56,353 nt of DNA from Pseudomonas sp. MWU13-2105 (lineage in GTDB: Bacteria; Pseudomonadota; Gammaproteobacteria; Pseudomonadales; Pseudomonadaceae). Shown one piece after another: positions 34,807 through 43,182 of this stretch. A program made the position numbers and the translations under genes. The notes under the pieces were generated by a model. The model saw only the letters and a program-made list of their open reading frames with translations. It ran no database searches and had not been told where the DNA came from. The stretch's first letter is position 1. The number at the start of each line of letters is the position of its first letter. Location of the stretch: NCBI RefSeq assembly GCF_023242315.1, contig NZ_JALLIY010000028.1, positions 1 to 56,353 on the forward strand, read 5' to 3'.

Positions 34807-35709
34807 CTACTCGTAGGCGCAAGCTTCTTTGATACGGTCGATCAGCCATCGGCCCGCAGGTCCAGGAAGAGCCGTTGCAGGATGCACGGCGGATATTCCC
34901 AACTTCACTCCCTCCCTAGGTATTCCTTCGACATCAAGGACAATCAGTGTGCCAGCAGCGATATCTTGCTCAACCATATGAAGCGGCATGCTGCCCCATC
35001 CAACCCCATCCTTGAGAAACGCGTATTTGGTTGATAGATCTGCCAGACGCCACGTCAACGGTGACAACACACCGAAGTCCTGCCCGATCATTAAATCAGA
35101 ACGATCAGTCAGAACGAGCTGAATGTGTTTCGCCAGTTCATGCCTTGGAGTTTTTCCAACCCAAGAGGCCAGCGGGTGGTCGTGAGCCGCAACCATGACG
35201 AGCGAGACCTCGCCGATACGCTCGCTGGATAGCGATGCGAAAGAGACTGGCAGACTCCCCAAAATACCTAAGCTGCAACGTCCGTCCAATATTGGCTGGT
35301 AAGCCGCACCCAAGGCCTCGACGAAGATTTTCAAGGGTGTAAGCGGGAACCGGCTGGCAAACTCTTTCGCGACGGCTGTTATCGACGATGTCGGGAAGAA
35401 CACGTCCATTACCACGGACAACTCCGGCTCTATCCCCGAGGACATGAGCTTTGCACGGGCCTTCAACGTATCTACGCCTGACACGATGCTCCGCGCATCC
35501 GCCAACAAGAGCACTCCTTCTGGAGTGAGCTTGGGAAATCGACCTGAGCGGTCGAACAGCACAACACCAATTTGGTTTTCCAGGCCGCCCACCCATCCAC
35601 TCACTGCTGACTGCACCCGATTGAGCTTCCTGGCCGCGGCGGAAAAGCTTCCCTCATCGACTGCGGCGATAAATGTTCTGAGCTGATCCAGTGACACCCC
35701 GTCGAGCAT
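34807..35709 (-). CDS. LysR-family transcriptional regulator
   Basis: A 300-aa protein from ATG 35709 (MLDGVSLDQLRTF) with the LysR helix-turn-helix FIAAVDEGSFSAAARKLNRVQSAVS and a C-terminal effector-binding domain. It is divergent from the azoreductase gene with 119 bases between, the standard layout for a LysR regulator and its target. Confidence 0.92.
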   Translation of the reverse strand: MLDGVSLDQLRTFIAAVDEGSFSAAARKLNRVQSAVSGWVGGLENQIGVVLFDRSGRFPKLTPEGVLLLADARSIVSGVDTLKARAKLMSSGIEPELSVVMDVFFPTSSITAVAKEFASRFPLTPLKIFVEALGAAYQPILDGRCSLGILGSLPVSFASLSSERIGEVSLVMVAAHDHPLASWVGKTPRHELAKHIQLVLTDRSDLMIGQDFGVLSPLTWRLADLSTKYAFLKDGVGWGSMPLHMVEQDIAAGTLIVLDVEGIPREGVKLGISAVHPATALPGPAGRWLIDRIKEACAYE

Positions 35710-35828
35710 AACGCCTCCAACCATCCCAAAAACAGATACTTCGCATCTCAATATACCGTCTTTTCAGATCCAACTCAGCGGCAGATCATTCTCAACGCTT
35801 CCCCCCTACACCTCGAAGGTCAGTCACC

Positions 35829-36437
35829 ATGCAACTCCTCCATCTCGATTCCAGCCTGCTGGGCACTCATTCAGTTAGCCGCAACCTGTCCTCTGACATC
35901 GTTGCTCGTTTGGTAAAGCTGCAACCTGAGCTCCGCGTGATTTATCGTGATCTCGCAGACGACCCTGCATTGCACCTTTCGGGAGCCCACCTAGCGGCAT
36001 GGCAGGGTATCGACAACAAGGACAAGGTGTTGATTGACGATCTGTTCAAAGGCACCGCCTACATGGATGAGTTACTGGGAGCCGATATCGTTGTGATTGG
36101 CGCGCCCATGTACAACCTGTCGATACCTACACCTCTGAAAGCCTGGATTGACCGGATTGCGGTGGCCGGAAAAACGTTCCACTACACCGCCACCGGCCCC
36201 GAAGGTTTGCTAAAGAACAAGCGAGCGTTCATTGCCTCCGCTCGTGGCGGTGTCTATTCAGCGGGAAGCCCTGCTGCAGCGTTGGAGCATCACGAGAGCT
36301 ACTTGATTGGACTCTTGAGCTTTTTGGGCATCACCGACACGACCGTCGTTCGCGCAGAAGGTGTCGCGTTCAGCCCCGAGGCGAAAGAAGAAGCCGTTAC
36401 TCAAGCACGAAGAGCCATTGCTGCCATTACGGCCTGA
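35829..36437 (+). CDS. azoR: FMN-dependent NADH-azoreductase
   Basis: A 202-aa flavodoxin-fold quinone/azo reductase: MQLLHLDSSLLGTHSVSRNLS (FMN phosphate site), GAPMYNLSIPTPLKAWIDR and SARGGVYS motifs. It reduces quinones and azo compounds with NADH in the cytoplasm. It is next to the divergent LysR gene and 36 bases before an F420-type oxidoreductase gene; the three probably form a redox-stress unit. Confidence 0.93.
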   Translation: MQLLHLDSSLLGTHSVSRNLSSDIVARLVKLQPELRVIYRDLADDPALHLSGAHLAAWQGIDNKDKVLIDDLFKGTAYMDELLGADIVVIGAPMYNLSIPTPLKAWIDRIAVAGKTFHYTATGPEGLLKNKRAFIASARGGVYSAGSPAAALEHHESYLIGLLSFLGITDTTVVRAEGVAFSPEAKEEAVTQARRAIAAITA

Positions 36438-36473
36438 CATCTCGACTCGCAGCCATCTTTTGAGGAACTCACC

Positions 36474-37061
36474 ATGACTTATTCCATCATTGGTTCCGGA
36501 AAACTCGGAACAGCCCTTGCACGCCAATTTGCCCGAAATGGTATTGAGTTCGGACTAGCCAACACGCGTGACCCGATCACTCTCACAGCGCTTGCCCAAG
36601 AACTGGGCAAGCCAATGATTGCGCAGTCCCTCCAGGAAGCGCTCAAGGCAGACATTGTCATCCTCGCCATCCCGTTCAAAGCCCACCGGGAGATCGGGCT
36701 CGCGATTGCCGATTGGAACAACAGAATCGTGATTGATGCTATGAACACCTACGGGGTTTCGCCGGAGGAGCTCGGCGATAGAGAGTCGACTGACATAGTG
36801 GCATCGGCGTTTATCGGCGCACGAGTGGTCAAAACCTTCAATCAGTTACCAGCAGCGCTGCTAGCTAAACACCCTGAAGAAAATGGCGGGCGCAGAGTGA
36901 TGTTTCTATGGGGACGTGACCACGATGCCAATACCGATGTCGTCGATTTGGTCGGACAGCTTGGGTTCGCAGCGATCAATCTAGGGATGATCGAACAAGG
37001 CAGCAAGCTGCTAAGCCTGGGCGGCCCGCTCATCCTTCAGAACATCATTAAACACCCGTGA
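36474..37061 (+). CDS. NADP-binding oxidoreductase, F420-dependent reductase-like family
   Basis: A 195-aa Rossmann protein: GSGKLGTALARQFARNG at the start, then ADIVILAIPFKAH, VVKTFNQLPAALL and RRVMFLWGRD. The family includes F420-dependent NADP reductases; in pseudomonads members probably use NADPH with another substrate. It is co-directional with azoR. Confidence 0.88.
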   Translation: MTYSIIGSGKLGTALARQFARNGIEFGLANTRDPITLTALAQELGKPMIAQSLQEALKADIVILAIPFKAHREIGLAIADWNNRIVIDAMNTYGVSPEELGDRESTDIVASAFIGARVVKTFNQLPAALLAKHPEENGGRRVMFLWGRDHDANTDVVDLVGQLGFAAINLGMIEQGSKLLSLGGPLILQNIIKHP

Positions 37062-37250
37062 CTGAACCGGTTCGAATGACGGCCAGCACCCGTTGTCCGT
37101 GGTATCGCGAGTTTCGAACCGTCTACTTCGATTGCCAGCGTGCTCCAGGTCGAACGAGCGGCCGTATGGCGCGCATTAGCCGTGATTTGTTAGCGCTAGC
37201 AAGACGACTCGCTTTCCCTCGAGTGAAATTTCCTAGAAAATCCCGGCCGC

Positions 37251-37279
37251 TTGCGCCCGCTATTTTCGGTGGCTAGTCT
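37251..37279 (+). promoter_or_regulatory. Promoter of C4-like unit 3
   Basis: TTGCGC (37251-37256), a 17-base spacer and TAGTCT (37274-37279), preceded by the conserved TTTCCTAGAAAA palindrome. Confidence 0.65.
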
Positions 37280-37285
37280 GCGTTT

Positions 37286-37478
37286 CGTCACCGCCCATTC
37301 GGTGACCGGTTTTGACAGACCGATACTCACAGGCGCAAGCAGCGCCCCAATCCTCATTGCAGGCGCGAGCCTGTCGTGCGTGTTATGGCGGCTGTGCGCA
37401 GGGCATCTTCGGGTGCGCCGGGTACCTGTGTCCGGTCTGTCAACCTACGTACAGCTGCCACCCTTCCCTGTTTGACAG
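37286..37478 (+). ncRNA. C4-like antisense leader RNA, unit 3
   Basis: Hairpin GTCACCG...CGGTGAC at the 5' end (the central pair differs from the other units but stays paired). Site a1 TTTTGACAG (37310-37318); b1 CACAGG (37328-37333). The C4-like stem is at 37385-37462, with b' CCTGTG (37425-37430) and a' CTGTCAA (37437-37443). a2 is TTTGACAG (37471-37478). The second b site CACAGG (37497-37502) is joined to the Shine-Dalgarno AGGAG. The a elements differ from units 1 and 2 (GACAG instead of AGCAG) and a' changes to match. The terminator-like hairpin here is weaker and lacks the T-run. Confidence 0.8.
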
Positions 37479-37511
37479 CAGGCGGTGGTAGCCCATCACA
37501 GGAGCTCCATC

Positions 37512-37847
37512 ATGTTCAAAGCCACACCCAACCCGCCGGCGACACCCAGCCCATTAGACCTCACCCCTGATGCCGTCGATCGAGCATTGGCGCACTATAT
37601 TTTTGCGCAGCCCTCCACATCCAAACGCTCTCGACCTGACAACGTCGCGAGTCCAAACCTTTGGGAGCAAGCCCTCGTCGATGCCTGCTCCATTCTCGAA
37701 TCGGCCGCGGCCATGGCCTACGATCATGCAGACAACCTCACAGGATCAAACCGCAAGGTCGCCATGGGCATGGTTCATCTGATTGAGTTGGCGCAACGCC
37801 GAGTGGACTCAGCGCTGGAGGAAAAACTTCAAGGGTTTCAGGCCTGA
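37512..37847 (+). CDS. DUF6124 family protein, copy 3 (divergent)
   Basis: A 111-aa protein, MFKATPNPPATPSP..., keeping the core SILESAAAMAYDHADNLTG and SNRKVAMGMVHLIELAQ but clearly diverged from copies 1, 2 and 4 elsewhere. ATG 37512 follows AGGAG. Confidence 0.87.
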   Translation: MFKATPNPPATPSPLDLTPDAVDRALAHYIFAQPSTSKRSRPDNVASPNLWEQALVDACSILESAAAMAYDHADNLTGSNRKVAMGMVHLIELAQRRVDSALEEKLQGFQA

Positions 37848-37916
37848 CTGAAGTGGACCTGCGGCAGCGTTTGCTGAAGGTGGTCTGGTAAGGGGAGCGC
37901 GCTTTTCTTACTAAAA

Positions 37917-37944
37917 CGGTAACCGCCTCAAGGGGCGGTTACCG
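37917..37944 (+). terminator. Strong hairpin between converging genes
   Basis: CGGTAACCGCC / GGCGGTTACCG, a perfect 11-bp stem with loop TCAAGG, between DUF6124 copy 3 and the minus-strand DUF2857 remnant. There is no T-run on the plus strand. Confidence 0.55.
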
Positions 37945-38016
37945 AATCAACAAGCCCTCACACCAGCCCGTCGGCGATCCAACGCTGGACGAGGCTCCAG
38001 ACCATGGTCAGGTTCA
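37940..38016 (-). pseudogene. Duplicate 3' end of the DUF2857 gene
   Basis: About 75 bases nearly identical to 39092-39172, encoding the same last residues (LVQRWIADGLV). Only the 3' end is present. Together the two copies bracket about 1.1 kb holding two genes. Confidence 0.85.
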
Positions 38017-38107
38017 TTTTCCATGTGGCCCAGCCGTACAAATCAGATCTGAATCGAGGGCAAACCCCAGAGGTGCCACTGCACACTCAATTCTCCCGAT
38101 CATCCCT

Positions 38108-38350
38108 TCAATCCATCTGCTCGAACCGCCGCCGCTTCATGAACAATCCCATCCCCATCGCCACGGCAAAAACCGACAGCAACCCCAGATCAAACCCCAA
38201 CAAGCGGGTCTGACCTGCCACAACGCAGCCAACCGCACCCGCCACCACCAACACCACTCCTAGCCACTTGCGTAGCAGATACGGCTTGAGAAACCGATCG
38301 AACAGAAAGAACACCACCATGGCAATGACCAGTTGGGTAATGTCGGACAT
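38108..38350 (-). CDS. Small membrane protein (80 aa)
   Basis: MSDITQLVIAMVVFFLFDRF... has two or three membrane segments (about residues 6-20, 29-46 and 52-70) and a basic end (MKRRRFEQMD). It starts 12 bases after the stop of the 38363 gene on the same strand, so the two form an operon. Family not recognised. Confidence 0.75.
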   Translation of the reverse strand: MSDITQLVIAMVVFFLFDRFLKPYLLRKWLGVVLVVAGAVGCVVAGQTRLLGFDLGLLSVFAVAMGMGLFMKRRRFEQMD

Positions 38351-38362
38351 GTGCGTCTCCAG

Positions 38363-38842
38363 TCAGGTCTTGATGATCAGTGTCGAGAGGGTGCGTTGCG
38401 GGCCGATACCGCCGTCGACCTGCGCCTCGATGCTGACCAGTACGTCGCCAGCATGATAGGTGGGCAGGATTTCATTGGCGTACATACGCACACCGGCCCC
38501 TACAGAAAAGCCCACGTAAGGGGAGGACACGGCAGAGGTGGCGGAAGTGAAGGCCGTGCCTGCAAGGTTGGCGATCGTGGTGCGCTGGGCGTTGAGGGCA
38601 TCGCCCTGTTGCCGGGTCAGCGGCTTGGAGATGCCGATCCTCATCATGCACGGCAGGCTCTTGGCCTGCATCTTGTCGTACACCTCGACGACCTTGCTGT
38701 TGACCTCATAGTGGGCGCTTTTCGCCTCGCCAAAATGCAGCTCGCGCAGGCGTCCGCGTTCACTGTCGGTGAGGGTGATCTGCGAGACGTTGAAGACGAT
38801 CCCGTGATTGCCCATGTATTGAAAAGTCCCTTCGAACTTCAT
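38363..38842 (-). CDS. Hypothetical protein (159 aa)
   Basis: MKFEGTFQYMGNHGIVFN... is a soluble protein with a central small-residue stretch (TTIANLAGTAFTSATSAV) and a beta-rich C-terminus. It is co-transcribed with the membrane protein at 38108. Both lie between two copies of a DUF2857 3' end. Family not recognised. Confidence 0.75.
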   Translation of the reverse strand: MKFEGTFQYMGNHGIVFNVSQITLTDSERGRLRELHFGEAKSAHYEVNSKVVEVYDKMQAKSLPCMMRIGISKPLTRQQGDALNAQRTTIANLAGTAFTSATSAVSSPYVGFSVGAGVRMYANEILPTYHAGDVLVSIEAQVDGGIGPQRTLSTLIIKT

Positions 38843-39028
38843 CGCGCGCTTCCTTTCGGCACAAAGGTGGCGATTCTCTACAAGGAGTGCATTGGATTCA
38901 AATCATTTCACCTTGCTGGCAAGGCGGCAGGCGCCTTCATCGATCAGCTCGTACAGGTGTAAGCGTCCGCCGCACGCGCCTCCCATCGCCTTCGCGCGCG
39001 TCGTGGCGATGGTGAGACTGGGCGGTTC

Positions 39029-39082
39029 TTGCTGCAGGTCTGGTGAGGGGGAGTAACGGTCCTCTCACCAGACCTGCAGCAA
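39029..39082. repeat. Large perfect inverted repeat (19-bp arms)
   Basis: TTGCTGCAGGTCTGGTGAG (39029-39047) and CTCACCAGACCTGCAGCAA (39064-39082) are perfect complements around a 16-base loop. There is no T-run. It is just downstream of the DUF2857 gene and at the boundary of the inserted two-gene segment. Confidence 0.9.
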
Positions 39083-39113
39083 TTTCCGTAACGGTTATCG
39101 AATCCTCAGGCCC

Positions 39114-39680
39114 TCACACCAGCCCGTCGGCGATCCAACGCTGGACCAGGTTCCAGACCATGGTCAGGTTCAAGGTGGGTTCGCGCTCGGTCATCGACAT
39201 GGTCACCTCCAGGACGGATCGTGGGTTCTGCAAGTTGGTGCCCTGCTCTTTCGTCAGGTGGACCCAATGCTCCCACAGGCGGGGCTCGTCTTCAGGGCTG
39301 ACCAGCGGCCAACGCCCCTTGCGATGGGGAATACCCAAGATGTCACGCCGGACGGCGACCTCTTTGGCCTGCAAACCAAAGAGCTCAGTGATCATGGGTG
39401 TGCTCGCGCCCAGGGTGATCGCGCGGCGGATCGCGTCCTCTTCATCCGTGTTGCTGGCATGGGCCAACAGGCGGTGGACGACGGTGCCATCCACGGTGAT
39501 CTTGAACCAGGGAACCGGTGAATTCACCAACGTCCCCATGCTGCGAGGATCAATCAGAGTTTGCAGATCTTTCTCTTCGAAGCCCATGGCCAGGCAGCTG
39601 CGCAGCTGACCATTTTTGATGTTGTCCAAAACTTGAAAGGCGATTGCCAGATTCAACGGGTGCACGTGTACCTCCACCAT
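39114..39680 (-). CDS. DUF2857 family ICE protein
   Basis: 188 aa, MVEVHVHPLNLAIAFQVLDN..., with ASNTDEEDAIRRAITLGASTPMITELFGLQAKEV, the DUF2857 pattern that includes a helix-turn-helix-like part. These proteins are fixed members of Pseudomonas ICE accessory modules, often near parB-like genes. The 3' end is duplicated at 37940. Confidence 0.82.
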   Translation of the reverse strand: MVEVHVHPLNLAIAFQVLDNIKNGQLRSCLAMGFEEKDLQTLIDPRSMGTLVNSPVPWFKITVDGTVVHRLLAHASNTDEEDAIRRAITLGASTPMITELFGLQAKEVAVRRDILGIPHRKGRWPLVSPEDEPRLWEHWVHLTKEQGTNLQNPRSVLEVTMSMTEREPTLNLTMVWNLVQRWIADGLV

Positions 39681-39747
39681 TCCATGGTTTTTTTATCGGC
39701 CTCACTTACAGGCCGTTCATTCTCATAGCTCGACAGTCCATCGGGCT

Positions 39748-39921
39748 CTATGTATTTTCACGATGCCCATTGCACTGGACACTCAGTATCTCGACACCTG
39801 CCCAGCCCTCCATACGGCAGACCAGCTCGTACAGAAAGCAATGGTTCTTCATTTGCTCTGTGCTGAGCTTGAACTGGACCGTATAGGTGGTATCGCCTGT
39901 GGTATCAGGACGCAAATCCAT
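39748..39921 (-). CDS. Small protein (57 aa)
   Basis: MDLRPDTTGDTTYTVQF..., then LYELVCRMEGWAGVEIL and a stop at 39748. AGGGAGAAC precedes the ATG. It is 67 bases upstream of the DUF2857 gene on the same strand and probably shares its operon. The composition and start signal make it a convincing small gene. Confidence 0.65.
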   Translation of the reverse strand: MDLRPDTTGDTTYTVQFKLSTEQMKNHCFLYELVCRMEGWAGVEILSVQCNGHRENT

Positions 39922-40203
39922 TTGTTTGTTCTCCCTGTAGTCGCTATCGCTCCTGGTGCGATAGGCGGTGATGACTGAGCGGCCTGCGTCAATTTTCCCG
40001 TGCGAACCTGCGAAAACGTTCCGCGGGTTAATCGAACGGGTCTGCTGCGAAACTGCTCGATTTTGTGGTACCCCTAATTATGTAGTGCATCCATAAGGAA
40101 GCTTCTGTCAGATAAAGCGCTTCATCAAAAGGGAAAAGCATATATCCGTTGTGAGGCAGCTATTTTCTCGAGGAATGCGCCAAAATTCACTCAGTTCTCC
40201 AGC

Positions 40204-40431
40204 TCAGAACAAATCACCTGCACGCGACAAGCGAAGTGTCTCCTTACAACCACCCGGGAAATGGCTGGCTATCTCAGCTAAAGGGTTTAGCTCGATTATT
40301 AGATCGGGATGACGGCTGGCAACAACCTCTTCCCAGGTGGCGTTGTCTTCAAGACCACCTTGTACTGACGGCTCATTGATCCGTTGAGGCTTATTCAGCC
40401 TTTGCGAGTACGAGCCGTCGCAATGGACCAC
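40204..40431 (-). CDS. Small hypothetical protein (75 aa)
   Basis: The C-terminal half (NATWEEVVASRHPDLIIELNPLAEIASHFPGG) looks coding, and a diverged copy exists at about 41143-41262. The N-terminal half is less convincing and there is no clear ribosome site, so the gene may be truncated. Confidence 0.4.
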   Translation of the reverse strand: MVHCDGSYSQRLNKPQRINEPSVQGGLEDNATWEEVVASRHPDLIIELNPLAEIASHFPGGCKETLRLSRAGDLF

Positions 40432-40473
40432 CTTACAAGACCAAAGCCGCTGTCAACGGCTTAGGAGGCCGAA

Positions 40474-40899
40474 GTGCTAGATCCAGCATCAAAATATGAT
40501 CTGACATCTACTGAAAATCTGTTAAATCAAAACATCTCAAATCAGGGTGATAAGTTAAATTTTGCAATTAGTTTGCTCTGCATGTCTATCAAAGAACAGA
40601 ACAAGAGCATAGCCACCCTCAGCAATACCGTTATCGATCAACATCGCGAGCTTCGTAATAAAATCGCCGATGACGTCGTGGTTAAGATTCGTGAAGAACG
40701 CGAAAGAGTCAAAGAACAAAGGACTTTCATAATCATGTCGTGGGTGGCCACTTTAGGCGTGGTACTGATACTGTTTTTAGTTTTCCTCAAACCTGTTACT
40801 AAACCGGTCTCAAAGACCGAGTCGTCGACGCCGACACCCGCATCAACTGATATTTCAGTTACTACGACGCAATGTGAGTCAACAGGCGCGCAGCTCTAA
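40474..40899 (+). CDS. Coiled-coil membrane protein (141 aa)
   Basis: It begins at GTG 40474 with TAGGAGG upstream. The N-terminal 80 residues are helical/coiled coil, followed by one membrane span (IIMSWVATLGVVLILFLVFL) and a Pro/Thr/Ser-rich tail. This overall type is common among ICE accessory proteins. Function unknown. Confidence 0.75.
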   Translation: MLDPASKYDLTSTENLLNQNISNQGDKLNFAISLLCMSIKEQNKSIATLSNTVIDQHRELRNKIADDVVVKIREERERVKEQRTFIIMSWVATLGVVLILFLVFLKPVTKPVSKTESSTPTPASTDISVTTTQCESTGAQL

Positions 40900-41142
40900 A
40901 TCCATGCGCACCCCCTATGCAGTATTGAACAGCAGGGGTTGTGCCAGGACGCCGCTATGGACAGCGGTGTCGCTACCGACGCAGTCGTAATGACGTGGCG
41001 TGAGGCACACCCCGTGAAAGTTCGTGCGATACAAGAGCACTACATCCAGAACCGAGAACAAAGCCCCCTGCTCTCTGTACGGCTGCGCGCGGCATACGTG
41101 TAGTTGCACGCAACGAGCTAGGCCGTTTCCTACATTTTCACC

Positions 41143-41262
41143 GGAAGTGGCTGGCTATCTCACTCAATGAGTTTGGATCGATGATTTGGTCTGGTTCGCT
41201 GTCGTTGGCAGCACCTTCCCAAGTGGTCGTGATCTTCGAGGCCACGGTGTGCAGATAGCACA
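41143..41262 (-). pseudogene. Diverged remnant related to the 40204 gene
   Basis: On the minus strand TWEGAANDSEPDQIIDPNS, then LSEIASHF, matches the 40204 protein (TWEEVVASRHPDLIIELNP, LAEIASHF). The frame is not open far on either side. The two copies flank the coiled-coil gene at 40474, so this is another local duplication. Confidence 0.5.
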
Positions 41263-41330
41263 TTGATCATCCCTAGTTCGCCCAGCATTCGGAAGTGCGA
41301 ACAGTCGTCGACACCCTCGCCGATCGAATG

Positions 41331-41404
41331 TAGCAACCCACCGTGACGGAGATCTACCGTCAGGTGGTGCCTCCTCGTCACGTTTTCATCGAGTAGGAGA
41401 CACC
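41331..41404 (+). promoter_or_regulatory. Two-hairpin 5' leader
   Basis: GACGG-AGATCTA-CCGTC, then AGGTGGTGCCTCCT and TAGGAG before the ATG. Same general design as the leaders at 18445, 19060 and 42208. Confidence 0.45.
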
Positions 41405-42118
41405 ATGAGTAGATCTATGGCTGTGTATGACGCGCTGTCAGACATCAGCGTACCACCGGAAAAAGCCAAAGCCGTCGTAGAGGCTTGGGAGGCCGAAGTG
41501 CGAAACGTAGCAACGAAATCCGATCTGGAACGAACGGAAAAACTGCTGACTCAAAAAACCGTCGATCTGGGTCGAGAGCTGCGTGGCTCGATCAAAGAGC
41601 TTGGCGACACGGTAAAAAACCATGGCGAGCAGATAAACGCACTCAGCCAAGCGATTGTTACCCAGGGGATCGAGCTTCGCGCTGAAATGAAGGAACAAGG
41701 CAGCGGGCTTCGTGCTGAGATCAAAGATCAAGGTAACGAGCTTCGTGCTGAGATCAAAGATCAAGGTAACGAGCTTCGTGCATCAATAGAAAAGCAGGGT
41801 AGTGACTTCCGGCTTGCGATGGAAAAACAGGGCAACGGCTTCTCTCTTGCCATGGAAAAACAAAGCAACGAACTTCGACTTGCTATGGAGAAACAAGGAA
41901 GCGAGTTCCGGCTTGCCATGGAAAAACAAGGAGGTGAGCTCCGACTTGCAATAGAATAGCAAGGCAGCGAGCTGAAAAAATCCATTTCGGACTTAGCTGC
42001 TGACGTTGATAAGAAAATGACTGTCACATGCTGGAAGCTCGGCATAATTTTCACTTTCATAATCGTTCCAATCGGAAAATTTACTTTCGATTATGTTGTT
42101 AAAGAATGGCCGTTCTGA
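41405..42118 (+). pseudogene. Hendecad-repeat coiled-coil membrane protein with an in-frame amber stop
   Basis: The N-terminus (MSRSMAVYDALSDISVPPEKAK...) is related to the 18167 protein. From about residue 97 there are nine tandem 11-residue units of the type (E/K)(K/D)QGxELRxxI, encoded by 33-base repeats. In the ninth unit GAA-AAG-CAA has become GAA-TAG-CAA (TAG at 41957-41959), so the 184-residue product would lack the rest. The same frame continues with SELKKSISDLAADVDKK, a membrane span (LGIIFTFIIVPIGKF) and a stop at 42116-42118. One substitution thus removes the membrane anchor. Confidence 0.82.
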
Positions 42119-42207
42119 TTCATCGTTTCACCACTCTACCGGCAGGTTTCGGCCTGTGGTTTAAACGCTATAAGACGTGGGTACTGTCCGCGTTGCTCTG
42201 ATACACC

Positions 42208-42284
42208 ACACTTTCTGCCCATGCGGGGAACACTCCCCGTCCGGGCGCAGTGTCTCTCCGTTTTGGGCTTTTCTGGAGAGACCA
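42208..42284 (+). promoter_or_regulatory. Structured GC-rich 5' leader
   Basis: CGGGGA-ACAC-TCCCCG, GGGCGCAGTGTCTCTCCG, a T-rich stretch and TCTGGAG before the ATG. Nearly identical in plan and sequence to 18445-18522, 24 kb away, upstream of an unrelated protein. Confidence 0.6.
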
Positions 42285-42935
42285 ATGAAGCTAGATATAC
42301 CGACACAGCAACAAGATGCGCTGCTCGACCTGCCTGTCGTTTTTACGCCAAGGGCGTGGCACGAGAGTGTTTACATAGCGAAGCCACTGAACATCGCTGA
42401 ACAAGGCTATCGCCTGACTGCAGTGCTTCAAGCCGTTCGCAATGCCATCATTCAGGAGTCTTGGGATGATGAGCCATTGTTCTTTGACTTCAGCCACAAA
42501 TGCTTTCCCTTTACCGGTGAGCGGTCGGCGCTGGCTCTACTGGATCTGCGTCTAGTCGTAGACCGTACGGAAGCAGAACGGCATGTGCTGACGCTCATGC
42601 TCAGGCATGAAGCCGAGGCGCTTGAAAAGCGGATTCCTGGAGAGATCTTTGCTCTCGGTGAAGTCGTCATGACCCAAGGTGTAGAGGCGCTCGCTCAACA
42701 TGGTCTGTTGGACATAGCGCATTTTCTGGACCGTCACCTTTGTGGTGATTGGGGAGAATTACCTAGGGCGGACAGACTGAAAAACGAACGGGCGGTACTG
42801 ACCGGCGCCAGCTTGTTCTCGCAATACGACGTTGACGTTGGAGCGGCGAAAAAGCTCTGGATCATCACCTCGGCAGACAGGCGATTCACCTCCCTACTCC
42901 TGCCAATAGAACCCACCCTACCCCAGTTTGACTGA
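42285..42935 (+). CDS. Conserved ICE/plasmid-related protein (216 aa)
   Basis: MKLDIPTQQQDALLDL... ends with WGELPRADRLKNERAVLTG, LFSQYDVD and KLWIITSADRRFTSLLLP. This C-terminal signature is very common in Pseudomonas and Xanthomonas ICE proteins of unknown function (often misnamed as a methylase subunit). ATG 42285 (TCTGGAG upstream) is preferred to an in-frame start at 42177. A terminator follows. Confidence 0.82.
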   Translation: MKLDIPTQQQDALLDLPVVFTPRAWHESVYIAKPLNIAEQGYRLTAVLQAVRNAIIQESWDDEPLFFDFSHKCFPFTGERSALALLDLRLVVDRTEAERHVLTLMLRHEAEALEKRIPGEIFALGEVVMTQGVEALAQHGLLDIAHFLDRHLCGDWGELPRADRLKNERAVLTGASLFSQYDVDVGAAKKLWIITSADRRFTSLLLPIEPTLPQFD

Positions 42936-42945
42936 GGCTCACTGA

Positions 42946-42982
42946 CCGCCTACCCGCCTTTTCAGGCGAGTAGGCGGTTTTT
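42946..42982 (+). terminator. Rho-independent terminator
   Basis: CCGCCTAC...GTAGGCGG with an inner CGCC/GGCG pair and a TTTTT tail, 11 bases after the stop of the 42285 gene. Confidence 0.85.
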
Positions 42983-43040
42983 GCATTCAGGGTTGGGCGA
43001 GACCCGCGCTGGATGCTGGTGCTGCTATTGCGACAGTCCG

Positions 43041-43060
43041 GTGTCGGCCAAAAGCAGACG
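43041..43060. repeat. Interspersed GGCCGA motif, copy 1 of 6
   Basis: GTGTCGGCCAAAAGCAGACG. The consensus of all copies is GTCnGCTnnTGGCCGAnnGC or its complement. Other copies: 46045-46066, 47274-47293, 49071-49094, 49729-49749 and 51751-51774. All lie between genes of the 43-52 kb island. Confidence 0.7.
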
Positions 43061-43182
43061 CTCGTCCAGACGTACCCCACCTACTTTTGCCCACGAGAAT
43101 CCCTTGTGTCGTAGGGGTTTCAAGTATGATGTCAGGATGCTACCTTCAACAATGAGCGACATCACTCAAAGGGGGGGTAGCA

